A DNA stretch of 64,000 bases from Streptomyces griseomycini (lineage in GTDB: Bacteria; Actinomycetota; Actinomycetes; Streptomycetales; Streptomycetaceae): NCBI RefSeq assembly GCF_014203535.1, contig NZ_JACHJI010000004.1, positions 124,001-188,000 of the forward strand, written 5' to 3'. Below are positions 1 to 8,625 of this stretch, piece after piece; position 1 is the stretch's first letter; each line of letters starts with the position of its first letter. Both the position numbers and the translations under genes were made by a program. Under the pieces are notes generated by a model. That model was not told the DNA's origin, did not search any database, and saw nothing but the letters and a program-made list of their open reading frames with translations.

Positions 1-927
1 CTCCACGAAGCGCACCCGGCGCGGAGACGTGAACACCTTGTAGGGGATGTCGGTGTAGGTCCGCGCGGACAGCGCCCTGCTGGAGATCCGCGCGATGGCC
101 GGAACGGTCGCGGGCACCGCGCGGCCGACCCAGTTGGCCGCCTGGAAGACGCCGTTGGAGAGGAACTCGTCCTCGAACCATCCCCTGAGCCGCGGTACCG
201 GCCGCTCCGGGCCCGCGCTGCGGTTGTTGCGCTTGGTGTTGGTGTTGCCGGTGTGCGGGAACCAGTAGAACTCGAAGTGCTCGTTCTCGGCGTGCAGTTG
301 GTCGAACTCGGCGCAGACCCGGTCGAAGGGCATCGGCTCCTCGCGGGCCGTGAGCAGGAAGACCGGCTCCACCGCGAAGGTGATCGCGGTGACGACGCCG
401 AGGGCGCCGAGGCCGATGCGGGCGGCGGCGAAGACCTCCGGGTTCTCCCGCTCGGAGCAGGTGAGCACCGAACCGTCGGCGGTGACCAGCTCCAGACCCC
501 TGATCTGGGCGGCGACGGAGGCGGAGTCGCGGCCCGTTCCGTGGGTGCCGGTGCCGGTGGCCCCGGCGACCGTCTGCTCCATGATGTCGCCCATGTTGGT
601 CAGCGACAGGCCCTCGCGCGCGAGGGCCACGTTGAGCCTCCTGAGCGGGGTGCCGGCCTCGACCGTGACGGTGCCGGCCGCCCGGTCGACGTCACGGATG
701 CCGGTCAGCAGGTGAGGGCGTACCAACACGCCGTCGGTGGCGGCTATGGAGGTGAAGGAGTGCCCGGTGCCCACCGGCTTCACCGGCAGGCCGTCCTCGG
801 CCGCCCGGCGCACGGCGGCGGCCAGTTCGTCGACCGAGGCGGGCGTGACCTCCCGCGCGGGACGGGCGGAGACGTTGCCCCCCCAGTTACGCCACGTGCC
901 GTTCTTCGCGCTCGCTGTGCTGCCCAA
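1..927 (-). CDS. FAD-linked aldonolactone oxidase family protein (partial, C-terminus beyond window)
   Basis: The visible 309 residues are the N-terminal part of an FAD-binding PCMH-type oxidase of the D-arabinono-1,4-lactone oxidase/alditol oxidase family. FAD-binding signatures are GTGHSFTSIAATDG near residue 60 and GATGTGTHGTGRDS around residue 120. These enzymes oxidise sugar lactones or polyols and reduce oxygen. The C-terminal substrate domain lies outside the window, so the substrate cannot be inferred. I place the start at a TTG (927-925) because GGAGG sits 5 nt upstream. This makes the gene overlap the 3' end of the MFS gene by 41 bp on the same strand, which suggests translational coupling. 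Confidence 0.85.
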   Translation of the reverse strand, partial: MGSTASAKNGTWRNWGGNVSARPAREVTPASVDELAAAVRRAAEDGLPVKPVGTGHSFTSIAATDGVLVRPHLLTGIRDVDRAAGTVTVEAGTPLRRLNVALAREGLSLTNMGDIMEQTVAGATGTGTHGTGRDSASVAAQIRGLELVTADGSVLTCSERENPEVFAAARIGLGALGVVTAITFAVEPVFLLTAREEPMPFDRVCAEFDQLHAENEHFEFYWFPHTGNTNTKRNNRSAGPERPVPRLRGWFEDEFLSNGVFQAANWVGRAVPATVPAIARISSRALSARTYTDIPYKVFTSPRRVRFVE

Positions 928-2128
928 CGGACCCTCCCCGATCCCGGGCCGGCCGCTTGAGCCGGCGGTACCCGAGGAAACCGACCGCGACCGCGACGGC
1001 CCCGGACACGGCCGGAACCCCGTACCCCGCCCGCGCCCCGGCCGCGTCGATCACCCAGCCGGCCACGGAGGAGCCGAGTGCGACGCCGACCGCGAGCCCG
1101 GTGCTCACCCAGGTCATGCCCTCGGTGAGCTGTGCGCGTGGTACGTGCTCTTCGATGAGGGACATCGTCGTGATCATCGTGGGAGCGATGGACAGGCCCG
1201 CAACGAACAGCGCCACGGCCAGAAACGGCAGGTTCCCGACCAGTAGGAGGGGGATCATACTCACGGCCATCGCGCAGACGCCCAGCAGCCAACGGCGTTC
1301 CGCCGCCCCCGCGAAGCGCAGCAGCCCGAACACGGCGCCCGCCGCGCAGGAGCCCAGCGCGTACACGGCGAGCACCACACTGGCGGCGGCCTTGTGCCCC
1401 TCCTCCTCCGCGAAGGCCACGGTGACCACGTCGACGGCGCCGAAGATCGCCCCCGTCGCCGCGAACGTCGCGACCAGGACCTGCAGGCCCGGGGAGCGCA
1501 GCGCGGAGCCGCCGCCGTCCTTGCGCTCGCGCGGATGGGGCGCGGGCTCGGTGGCGCGCTGTGCGGTCAGCCAGAAGACGCCGACCGCCAGGAAGCACGC
1601 CGCGAGCAGCGGACCGGCCTCCGGGAACCAGGCCGTGGACAGCCCGATGGAGATGATCGGCCCGAAGATGAAGCAGATCTCGTCCACCACGGACTCGAAG
1701 GAGTACGCGGTGTGCAGGCTCGGGGTGCCCCGGTACAGGGCGGCCCAGCGGGCCCGGATCATCGCGCCCACGCTCGGCACGCAGCCGATGCCGGCACAGC
1801 AGACGAACAGGAGCCAGTCCGGTCCGTCGAAGTGCGCGGTGAACAGCAGACCCGCCGCCGCGGTGAGCGAGACCAGCGTCGCCGGGCGCAGCACCCGCCG
1901 CTGCCCGTACTGGTCCACCAGGCGGGAGACCTGCGGGCCGGCCACGGCGGCGGCCAGTGCGATGGTGGCCGACAGGGCGCCGGCCAGGCCGTAGCGCCCC
2001 GTGAGCTGGGAGATCATGGTCACCACGCCGATGCCCATCATGGACAGCGGCATCCGGCCGAGGAACCCCGCGGCGGAGAAGGCCTTGCTGCCGGGGGCGG
2101 CGAACAGGGCGCGGTAAGGGCTGGGCAC
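887..2128 (-). CDS. MFS transporter
   Basis: This 413-residue integral membrane protein has about 12 hydrophobic segments and a charged central loop near residues 195-215 (ERKDGGG), the usual 6+6 MFS layout. An A-motif-like DQYGQRR follows the second helix. The substrate is not predictable from sequence; export of a small metabolite is the default guess. The GTG start at 2128 has GGAGAG upstream. It is divergent from ferrochelatase and overlaps the downstream flavoprotein gene, so those two probably form one transcript. Actinobacterial relatives of this length are often annotated as drug or siderophore exporters, but nothing here proves that. Confidence 0.85.
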   Translation of the reverse strand: MPSPYRALFAAPGSKAFSAAGFLGRMPLSMMGIGVVTMISQLTGRYGLAGALSATIALAAAVAGPQVSRLVDQYGQRRVLRPATLVSLTAAAGLLFTAHFDGPDWLLFVCCAGIGCVPSVGAMIRARWAALYRGTPSLHTAYSFESVVDEICFIFGPIISIGLSTAWFPEAGPLLAACFLAVGVFWLTAQRATEPAPHPRERKDGGGSALRSPGLQVLVATFAATGAIFGAVDVVTVAFAEEEGHKAAASVVLAVYALGSCAAGAVFGLLRFAGAAERRWLLGVCAMAVSMIPLLLVGNLPFLAVALFVAGLSIAPTMITTMSLIEEHVPRAQLTEGMTWVSTGLAVGVALGSSVAGWVIDAAGARAGYGVPAVSGAVAVAVGFLGYRRLKRPARDRGGSVGQHSEREERHVA

Positions 2129-2174
2129 GGGCTCTCCGAGAGGCTCAGTAAGGTGCGACCATGGTCAATACAGC

Positions 2175-2195
2175 TTACTGATCAGGTCACCCTAA
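2175..2195. promoter_or_regulatory. Possible iron-box-like dyad between MFS and hemH
   Basis: A 21-bp stretch begins TTACTGATCA and ends GGTCACCCTAA. It partly resembles the actinobacterial DmdR/IdeR iron box, which has TTAGG and CCTAA ends. The right half fits better than the left. It sits in the divergent gap between an MFS gene and ferrochelatase, where iron control would make sense. The match is imperfect and this is only a candidate. Confidence 0.25.
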
Positions 2196-2275
2196 TGCAC
2201 CGGGGAACGCCACGTCGCGGCCGGTGACACCCCCGCCCTGTCCCGGTTGTCGGTGCCGGGTGGCAGGATCGAGAC

Positions 2276-3403
2276 ATGCCAGACCTGCTCGATGCCACCC
2301 CTTACGATGCCCTGCTCCTGCTCTCCTTCGGCGGCCCGGAGGGTCCGGACGACGTGGTCCCGTTCCTGGAGAACGTCACGCGCGGGCGCGGAATCCCCAA
2401 GGAACGCCTGAAGGAGGTCGGGCAGCACTACTTCATGTTCGGCGGGGTCAGCCCCATCAACGACCAGAACCGCGCCCTGCTGGACGCGCTGCGCAAGGAC
2501 TTCGCCGACCACGGCCTGGACCTGCCGGTCTACTGGGGCAACCGCAACTGGGCGCCGTACCTCACCGACACCCTGCGCGAGATGGTCCGGGACGGCCGCC
2601 GCCGCGTCCTCGTCCTGGCCACCAGCGCCTACGCCTCGTACTCCGGCTGCCGCCAGTACCGCGAGAACCTCGCCGACGCGCTCGCGGCCCTGGAGGCGGA
2701 GGGCCTGGAGCTGCCGACGGTCGACAAGCTGCGGCACTACTTCAACCACCCCGGTTTCGTGGAGCCCATGATCGACGGGGTCGTCCGGTCGCTCGCCGAC
2801 CTCCCCGAGGACGTCCGCGACGGCGCGCACATCGCCTTCTGCACCCACTCCATCCCGAACGCCGCCGCGGACACCTCCGGCCCCGTCGAGGAGCACGGCG
2901 ACGGCGGTGCCTACGTCAGGCAGCACCTGGACGTGGCCCGGCTGATCGCCGACGCCGTCCGGGAGCGCACCGGCGTCGACCACCCCTGGCAGCTCGTCTA
3001 CCAGTCCCGTTCGGGCGCCCCGCACATCCCCTGGCTGGAGCCCGACATCTGCGACCACCTCGAGGAGCGGCACGCCGCCGGGGTCCCGGCCGTGGTGATG
3101 GCCCCCATCGGCTTCGTCTCCGACCACATGGAGGTCCTCTACGACCTCGACACGGAGGCCAAGGCCAAGGCCGAGGAGCTGGGTCTGCCGGTGCGCCGCT
3201 CGGCGACCGTCGGCGCCGACCCGCGGTTCGCCGCCGCGGTCCGTGAGCTGGTCGTCGAGCGCGCCGCCGCCGAGCGCGGGCAGGACGTCACGCCGTGCGC
3301 CCTGGGTGCCCTCGGCGCGAGCCACGACCTGTGCCCGGTCGGCTGCTGCCCGGCCCGTGCCCCGCGCCCCGCCGCCGCGGGCGCCGACAGCCCCTACGCA
3401 TGA
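2276..3403 (+). CDS. hemH: Ferrochelatase (coproporphyrin ferrochelatase)
   Basis: The 375-residue cytosolic enzyme inserts ferrous iron into a porphyrin; in Actinobacteria the substrate is coproporphyrin III, so CpfC is the modern name. Family motifs are [13 protein letters not shown] near the N-terminus, [12 protein letters not shown] around residue 120, the catalytic His191 in FCTHSIPN, and Glu286 in [13 protein letters not shown]-terminal cysteine-rich stretch (CALG...HDLCPVGCC) is typical of actinobacterial [2Fe-2S]-containing ferrochelatases. The ATG at 2276 has no strong ribosome site, but CAGGAT lies 6 nt upstream, which fits a leaderless mRNA. The inositol-phosphatase gene starts within 10 nt of the stop. 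Confidence 0.97.
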   Translation: MPDLLDATPYDALLLLSFGGPEGPDDVVPFLENVTRGRGIPKERLKEVGQHYFMFGGVSPINDQNRALLDALRKDFADHGLDLPVYWGNRNWAPYLTDTLREMVRDGRRRVLVLATSAYASYSGCRQYRENLADALAALEAEGLELPTVDKLRHYFNHPGFVEPMIDGVVRSLADLPEDVRDGAHIAFCTHSIPNAAADTSGPVEEHGDGGAYVRQHLDVARLIADAVRERTGVDHPWQLVYQSRSGAPHIPWLEPDICDHLEERHAAGVPAVVMAPIGFVSDHMEVLYDLDTEAKAKAEELGLPVRRSATVGADPRFAAAVRELVVERAAAERGQDVTPCALGALGASHDLCPVGCCPARAPRPAAAGADSPYA

Positions 3404-3411
3404 GGAGCCCC

Positions 3412-4227
3412 GTGACCGACCCCCTGCACGCGGAACTGCTCCGGCTCGCCCGTGAAGCGGCACGGCGCGCGGGCGAGCTGCTGCGGGACGGCCGCCCGGC
3501 CGACCTGGCGGTCGCCGCCACCAAGTCCAGCCCGATCGACGTCGTCACCGAGATGGACATCGCGGCCGAGAAGCTGATCACCACGCTGATCACCGAGCGC
3601 CGCCCCCAGGACGGCTTCCTCGGCGAGGAGGGTGCCTCCACCGAGGGCACCAGCGGCATCCGCTGGGTGATCGACCCGCTCGACGGCACGGTCAACTACC
3701 TGTACGGCCTGCCCACCTGGGCCGTCTCCATCGCCGCCGAGCAGGACGGCGAGACGGTGGCCGGAGCCGTCGTCGCCCCGATGCGGGGGGAGGCGTACCA
3801 CGCGGTGCGCGGCGGCGGCGCCTGGGCCACGGGCGCGTGGGACGGCGAGCGCAGGCTCACCTGCCGCCCGGCACCGCCCCTGGACCAGGCCCTGGTCTCG
3901 ACCGGATTCAACTACGTCGCCGAGGTCCGCGCCCACCAGGCCGGCGTCGCGCAGCGGCTGATCCCCCTCCTGCGGGACATCCGGCGCGGCGGCTCGGCCG
4001 CGGTGGACCTGTGCGACGTCGCCGCGGGCCGCCTCGACGGCTACTACGAGCGGGGACTGCACCCCTGGGACCTCGCCGCCGGTGACCTGATCGCCCGCGA
4101 GGCGGGCGCGCTGACCGGCGGACGCCCCGGGGAGCGCCCGTCGTGGGACCTCACGGTCGCGGCCACCCCGGGCGTCTTCGAGCCCCTCCAGCGGCTCCTG
4201 GAGGACTTCGGCGCCTGGCACGACTGA
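3412..4227 (+). CDS. Inositol monophosphatase family protein
   Basis: The 271-residue protein belongs to the Mg-dependent, Li-sensitive phosphatase superfamily (inositol monophosphatase, FBPase-like, CysQ). The metal-binding motifs are visible: GEEGA, WVIDPLDGTVNY and the late HPWDLAAGDLIAREAG. It hydrolyses a small phosphomonoester such as inositol-1-phosphate, but the exact substrate is uncertain. I chose the GTG at 3412, four nt after GGAG; an in-frame ATG at 3400 overlaps the hemH stop and is an alternative. Co-transcription with hemH is likely given the spacing. Confidence 0.9.
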   Translation: MTDPLHAELLRLAREAARRAGELLRDGRPADLAVAATKSSPIDVVTEMDIAAEKLITTLITERRPQDGFLGEEGASTEGTSGIRWVIDPLDGTVNYLYGLPTWAVSIAAEQDGETVAGAVVAPMRGEAYHAVRGGGAWATGAWDGERRLTCRPAPPLDQALVSTGFNYVAEVRAHQAGVAQRLIPLLRDIRRGGSAAVDLCDVAAGRLDGYYERGLHPWDLAAGDLIAREAGALTGGRPGERPSWDLTVAATPGVFEPLQRLLEDFGAWHD

Positions 4228-4275
4228 CAGGGCTCCGACGCCCCGTGGGGGGACGGGCGGAGAACGGAAGAACGA

Positions 4276-4306
4276 CGGGCCCCGGCGCTGGATTCGCCGG
4301 GGCCCG
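4276..4306. terminator. Bidirectional terminator hairpin
   Basis: A perfect 12-bp GC stem (arms 4276-4287 and 4295-4306, loop CTGGATT) lies between the convergent inositol-phosphatase gene and the small gene at 4322. It has no T-run, as is usual in Streptomyces. Confidence 0.8.
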
Positions 4307-4321
4307 CTCCGTACGGGCTGA

Positions 4322-4495
4322 TCAGACGCCGGACGCGCCGACCTCCACGCCGTGCTCGGCGGCGAGACGGTGCAGGTCGTCGAGTTCGCCCTGCTCCACC
4401 TCGACGAGGAAGTCGTCGCCCTCGTCACGAGCCCGCGACAGATCGGACTCGGTCGCCCTTATGCGCTGCAGAAGTCCTGCGGTGAATGCGTCCAT
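4322..4495 (-). CDS. Small acidic helical protein of 57 residues
   Basis: This short protein begins MDAFTAGLLQRIRATE and is acidic and amphipathic through its middle. It lacks signal peptide, membrane segment or cysteines. The ATG at 4495 is preceded by GAGGGGG about 7 nt upstream, a far better start than the upstream in-frame codons. It is convergent with the inositol-phosphatase gene and divergent from cutR. I do not recognise a family function; its conservation beside cutRS in relatives would be worth testing. Confidence 0.65.
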   Translation of the reverse strand: MDAFTAGLLQRIRATESDLSRARDEGDDFLVEVEQGELDDLHRLAAEHGVEVGASGV

Positions 4496-4851
4496 GCTGC
4501 GCCCCCTCGTCCTGGGTCGGTGGATCGGTGGCACGGGGGTGTGCCGTTCGGAAGGGACGATCACGTCTGAAGCGGATGCCCGGTGCCGCACGGCTGGAGG
4601 CGACGGTGCCGGACACCCACGCCCGCTCTGCGGAAGCGGTTTGATGCGCACCGCATGGTGGTGCGGTACATGCAGAGCGTGATCGCGGGATGTAAGACCC
4701 GTCCTCCCCAAGCTGCCTTCCGCGGAAACCTAACCGCACCGGAAAATCTCGTATTCCCGTTCCGTTCCCCCGGACGTTCCCCGGTCCCGCACCCGCCCGC
4801 CACCGTGTCCGCGCCGTCCGCCCACCCGTCCTGCCGCCGCCCGCCACCCGC
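4496..4851. other. Non-coding stretch upstream of cutR
   Basis: This gap between the small minus-strand gene and the cutR control region shows no supportable gene. It includes the promoter of the small gene and the distal cutR upstream region. Confidence 0.5.
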
Positions 4852-4873
4852 CTTACAGCCGACTTACGGCCGA
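4852..4873 (+). promoter_or_regulatory. Tandem 11-bp direct repeat, candidate CutR site
   Basis: Two head-to-tail copies, CTTACAGCCGA and CTTACGGCCGA, differ at one base and have an 11-bp period. OmpR/PhoB-family regulators bind exactly such one-turn direct repeats as dimers. The repeat ends about 95 bp before the cutR start, so autoregulation is a reasonable inference. Confidence 0.45.
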
Positions 4874-4967
4874 AAAAGGCAGGATGGAGGTCAACACACC
4901 CATCAGTACCCCTGCCCGCGTGCGCCCACCGGCGCCGTCCGGCAGGACATGAGGAAGGACAAGCGAC

Positions 4968-5621
4968 GTGCGCGTACTCGTCGTCGAGGACGAGCAACTG
5001 CTCGCCGATGCGGTGGCCACCGGACTGCGCCGGGAGGCCATGGCCGTCGACGTCGTGTACGACGGTGCGGCCGCCATGGAGCGCATCGGCGTCAACGACT
5101 ACGACGTGGTCGTCCTCGACCGCGACCTCCCGCTCGTGCACGGTGACGACGTCTGCCGCAGGATCGTCGAGCTCGGCATGCCCACGCGCGTGCTGATGCT
5201 GACGGCGTCCGGTGACGTCAGCGACCGGGTCGAGGGCCTGGAGATCGGCGCCGACGACTATCTGCCCAAGCCCTTCGCGTTCAGCGAGCTCATCGCCCGT
5301 GTGCGCGCCCTCGGACGGCGTACGAGCGTGCCGCTGCCGCCGGTCCTGGAGCGTGCCGGGATCAAGCTCGACCCCAACCGCCGCGAGGTCTTCCGCGACG
5401 GCAGGGAGGTCCAGCTCGCGCCCAAGGAGTTCGCCGTCCTGGAGGTGCTCATGCGCAGCGAGGGCGCGGTCGTCTCCGCGGAGCAGCTGCTGGAGAAGGC
5501 CTGGGACGAGAACACCGACCCGTTCACCAACGTGGTGCGGGTGACCGTGATGACCCTGCGCCGCAAGCTGGGCGAGCCGCCGGTGATCGTCACGGTGCCC
5601 GGCTCCGGTTACCGGATCTGA
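4968..5621 (+). CDS. cutR: Two-component response regulator CutR
   Basis: The 217-residue OmpR/PhoB-family regulator has a receiver domain (about 1-115) with phosphoacceptor Asp51 in VVLDRDLP and a conserved Lys in LPKPFAF. A C-terminal winged-helix DNA-binding domain (about 125-217) contains the family NVVRVTVMTLRRKLG helix. It is the partner of CutS, encoded 6 nt downstream. In Streptomyces CutRS is linked to the secretion-stress response and to antibiotic control. The GTG start at 4968 follows AGGAAGGA. A tandem repeat upstream may be its own binding site. Confidence 0.95.
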   Translation: MRVLVVEDEQLLADAVATGLRREAMAVDVVYDGAAAMERIGVNDYDVVVLDRDLPLVHGDDVCRRIVELGMPTRVLMLTASGDVSDRVEGLEIGADDYLPKPFAFSELIARVRALGRRTSVPLPPVLERAGIKLDPNRREVFRDGREVQLAPKEFAVLEVLMRSEGAVVSAEQLLEKAWDENTDPFTNVVRVTVMTLRRKLGEPPVIVTVPGSGYRI

Positions 5622-5627
5622 TCACCC

Positions 5628-6872
5628 GTGGCAGCGACACCCGCACCCCCGCAGACGCCCCCCAAGCCCACCTGGGACCCTCCGACGCCCGCTCCGTTCC
5701 CGTGGCTGCGCCCGACCATCCGGATAAGGCTCACGCTGCTGTACGGCGGCATGTTCCTGATCGCCGGCATCCTGCTGCTGTCGATCATCTACCTGCTGGC
5801 CGCCCAGGCGCTCGACACCGGCAACGAGCCGCTCTTCAAGATCGTCGACGGCTCGAACATCAAGGTCGCCAGCGAGAACTGCCCCGCGGTCGACTCCAGC
5901 AGCCTGACGCTCCCCGAGTTCAACGCCGCGATCAGCGACTGTGTCGACCTCCAGCGCCGGATCGCCCTGGACAACCTGCTCAGCCGCTCGCTGCTGGCCC
6001 TGCTCGGTCTCGCGGTCATCGCCTTCGCCTTCGGCTACGCCATGGCCGGCCGCGTGCTCTCGCCGCTGGGCCGGATCACCCGCACCGCCCGCGCGGTGGC
6101 GGGCTCGGACCTGTCCCGCCGGATCGAGCTGGACGGCCCGGACGACGAGCTGAAGGAGCTGGCCGACACCTTCGACGACATGCTGGAGCGGCTCCAGCGG
6201 GCGTTCACCGCCCAGCAGCGCTTCGTCGGCAACGCCTCGCACGAGCTGCGCACCCCGCTGGCGATCAACCGCACGCTCCTCGAGGTGCACCTCTCCGACC
6301 CGAACGCCCCGGTGGAGCTGCAACAGCTGGGCAAGACCCTGCTGGCCACCAACGAGCGCAGCGAACAGCTCGTCGAGGGACTGCTGCTGCTCGCCCGCAG
6401 CGACAACCAGATCGTCGAGCGCAAGGCCGTGGACCTCGCCGAGGTGGCCTCCCAGGCGGTCGACCAGGCACACGCCGAGGCGGAGGCCAAGGGCGTGGAG
6501 ATCCGCGGCACCCGCGAGCCCGCGGTCGTCCAGGGCAACGGCGTGCTGCTGGAGCGGATCGCCCTGAACCTGGTGCAGAACGCCGTGCGCTACAACGTGC
6601 CCGAGAACGGCTGGGTCGAGGTCACCACCCGGGTCCAGCACGGCCAGGCGGTCCTGGTGGTGGCCAACACGGGCCCGGTGGTGCCGGCGTACGAGATCGA
6701 CAACCTCTTCGAGCCGTTCCGGCGGCTGCGCACCGAGCGCACGGGCAGCGACAAGGGCGTGGGACTCGGGCTGTCCATCGTCCGGTCGGTGGCCCGGGCG
6801 CACGGCGGGCACATCTCGGCCCAGCCGCGGGAGGGGGGCGGGCTCGTGATGCGGTTCACCCTGCCCGTCTGA
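5628..6872 (+). CDS. cutS: Sensor histidine kinase CutS
   Basis: This 414-residue membrane kinase has a proline-rich cytosolic N-terminus, a first membrane helix (about 35-58), an extracytoplasmic loop of about 60 residues, and a second helix (about 119-141). HAMP, HisKA with His205 in NASHELRTPL, and HATPase domains (NLVQNAVRYN, GVGLGLSIVRS) follow. The extracellular loop has two cysteines, Cys85 and Cys105. Published work on Streptomyces CutS points to conserved sensor cysteines as redox sensors of failed disulfide formation, and the pair here fits that. Translated from a GTG six nt after the cutR stop; the two form an operon. Confidence 0.95.
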   Translation: MAATPAPPQTPPKPTWDPPTPAPFPWLRPTIRIRLTLLYGGMFLIAGILLLSIIYLLAAQALDTGNEPLFKIVDGSNIKVASENCPAVDSSSLTLPEFNAAISDCVDLQRRIALDNLLSRSLLALLGLAVIAFAFGYAMAGRVLSPLGRITRTARAVAGSDLSRRIELDGPDDELKELADTFDDMLERLQRAFTAQQRFVGNASHELRTPLAINRTLLEVHLSDPNAPVELQQLGKTLLATNERSEQLVEGLLLLARSDNQIVERKAVDLAEVASQAVDQAHAEAEAKGVEIRGTREPAVVQGNGVLLERIALNLVQNAVRYNVPENGWVEVTTRVQHGQAVLVVANTGPVVPAYEIDNLFEPFRRLRTERTGSDKGVGLGLSIVRSVARAHGGHISAQPREGGGLVMRFTLPV

Positions 6873-7265
6873 AATCATGCCGCCGACACACGGGGATGTT
6901 CGCTTTGCGCGGAATTTTCGGAGCACTCTCCGGGCGTTCCCGTGTGTGATCGATCACATGGGCGATTTTCCGGCCATCCACTCTCCGTGATCATGCGACC
7001 CGTCGGAAGGCCGGGAAAATCCCGGTTTTCAGGGGCCCTGATCACGGGAAGTACACGGTGAGACGCCTTTGAAGTGCGGCATTCGGACCGTGTACGGTCC
7101 CCTTCGCCATCCAAGCCGATCACTCGTGAGGAGTCCGGTTGGGTGTCGATTGAGTAACAGACCTTGATGTGAGGCAAAATCTCCGCCTCGGGTCGGGCAC
7201 AAGTCCGGCCTCTCACGCGTTACGTGCGCTGGAGACACCGCAGACACCCAGAGGGGGAGAGCGAC
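6873..7265. other. Intergenic region downstream of cutS
   Basis: No gene is supportable in these 393 bp. They hold the promoter region of the DUF4193 gene and the palindrome at 6945-6958. A GAGGGGGAG ribosome site lies just before 7266. Confidence 0.5.
6945..6958. promoter_or_regulatory. Perfect 14-bp palindrome TGTGATCGATCACA
   Basis: The palindrome contains GTG-N6-CAC, which resembles CRP/FNR-type half-site spacing, although the classical TGTGA-N6-TCACA has a two-base longer centre. It lies 73 bp after the cutS stop and 308 bp before the DUF4193 start. Which regulator binds is unknown. Confidence 0.35.
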
Positions 7266-7562
7266 ATGGCAACCGACTACGACACTCCACGCAAGACCGA
7301 CGACGACGTCGACTCGGACAGCCTCGAAGAACTGAAGGCACGCCGGAACGACAAGTCGGCATCTGCCGTGGACGTCGACGAGTTCGAGGCCGCCGAGGGC
7401 CTCGAACTGCCCGGAGCGGACCTCTCGAACGAGGAGCTGGCCGTCCGGGTCCTGCCCAAGCAGCAGGACGAGTTCACCTGCATGAGCTGCTTCCTGGTGC
7501 ATCACCGCAGCCAGCTGGCCCGCGAGAAGAACGGCCAGCCGATCTGCCGCGACTGCGACTGA
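7266..7562 (+). CDS. DUF4193 zinc-ribbon protein
   Basis: This 98-residue cytosolic protein has an acidic, low-complexity N-terminal half and a C-terminal CxxC...CxxC pair (FTCMSCFLV and PICRDCD) that should bind zinc. It matches the actinobacterial DUF4193 family in length and motif placement. In several actinobacteria relatives are annotated as dksA/TraR-like or RNA-polymerase-associated, but a function cannot be read from sequence. The ATG at 7266 has a strong GGGGAG site. The next gene begins 14 nt after its stop. Confidence 0.85.
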   Translation: MATDYDTPRKTDDDVDSDSLEELKARRNDKSASAVDVDEFEAAEGLELPGADLSNEELAVRVLPKQQDEFTCMSCFLVHHRSQLAREKNGQPICRDCD

Positions 7563-7575
7563 GGACGGGTCGGCC

Positions 7576-8544
7576 GTGACTGGCTCGACCCCTCCCCGGA
7601 AGCGCCGCTTCCTCGCGAGGGGAGCGGACACAGGGTCGCAGGACGGCCCGCAGCACGACGCGCGTGACGACGAGCGAGGCCCGACCGACACCGGGACGGC
7701 CTCGCTCGAACCGGCAGCCGACCGGGGTGACCTCCCGGTGTCCGTGGAGGTCACCGCCCCCGTGGCCCGCCGGCGGATCGCGGCGTTCCGGGAGAAGGCC
7801 AGGGAAGGCGCCCGCAGGGGCGGCGTCCACGCGCGGGCGGGACTGGCGCATCTCGCGGACCGGATCATCGAGATCGCCCCACGCGTGCCCGTACGGGACC
7901 TCCGGACGCTGCGCAGGCAGTTCCCCGGGCTCGGTCCGGAGGAGCTCGCCGACAAGCTCGTGGCGGGAGCCGCGAGGGCCACGGCGACCGTCGGGGCCGG
8001 AGTCGGCGCGGCGGCGGCGCTTCCCGTGCCGCCCGCGATGCCGGCGGAGCTGGCCGCCGAGGTCACCGGCGTCGCGGCGATCGAACTCAAGCTGATCGCC
8101 GAACTCCACGAGGTCTACGGCGTACGACCGCCGGGCAACCTCGCCCAGCGCAGCACCGTGTACCTGAACTCCTGGTCGGAGGAGCGCGGGATCGAGGCGA
8201 CGAAACCCTCGACCGTGAGTGCGGCGCTCAACACCCGCATGAAGCGCGAACTGCGCCAGCGGATCATGAAGCGCACGGTCCGCAACCTGCCGAACCTGAT
8301 GCCGTTCCTGGTGGGAGCGGCCGTCGGCGCGGCCATGAACCGCCGGGACACCAGAAAGCTCGCCGACCGCATCCGCACGGACCTGCGCAGGATCCAGGTG
8401 TCCTGGGACGAGCTGTCCGCGCTCCCCGACCTGGAGCGTCCCGCGGACGCCCTGGAGCTGGACCGCCTCCCCGAGGACGCCCTCAAGGAGCTCGGCGGCC
8501 GCACCGGGAGGCCGGGGAAGGGCGACGAGCGCGGGGAGCCGTGA
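7576..8544 (+). CDS. Conserved hypothetical protein, possibly EcsC-like
   Basis: The 322-residue protein has a basic, disordered N-terminus (PPRKRRF) and a helical body. There is a glycine/alanine-rich hydrophobic stretch around residues 135-165 and a second one, LMPFLVGAAVGAAMNRRDTRKLADRI, near residues 235-260. The latter resembles the membrane-associated segment of EcsC-family proteins, but I hold this loosely. The acidic C-terminus ends with a charged tail. It starts at a GTG 14 nt after the DUF4193 gene and is likely co-transcribed with it. It is convergent with the DUF3093 gene. Confidence 0.7.
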   Translation: MTGSTPPRKRRFLARGADTGSQDGPQHDARDDERGPTDTGTASLEPAADRGDLPVSVEVTAPVARRRIAAFREKAREGARRGGVHARAGLAHLADRIIEIAPRVPVRDLRTLRRQFPGLGPEELADKLVAGAARATATVGAGVGAAAALPVPPAMPAELAAEVTGVAAIELKLIAELHEVYGVRPPGNLAQRSTVYLNSWSEERGIEATKPSTVSAALNTRMKRELRQRIMKRTVRNLPNLMPFLVGAAVGAAMNRRDTRKLADRIRTDLRRIQVSWDELSALPDLERPADALELDRLPEDALKELGGRTGRPGKGDERGEP

Positions 8545-8567
8545 AGCGCCCGCGGGTGAGGTCCCGC

Positions 8568-8617
8568 CCGCGCGTTCCCCCGCGTGTTCTCCCCGCGCGT
8601 TCCCCCGCGGGTTCTCC
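8568..8617. repeat. 25-bp tandem repeat, two copies
   Basis: Two adjacent 25-bp units (8568-8592 and 8593-8617), each starting CCGCGCGTTCCCCC, differ at a single base. They fill the convergent gap between 8544 and 8626. Recent slippage duplication is the simplest origin. Confidence 0.8.
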
Positions 8618-8625
8618 CGACGCGA

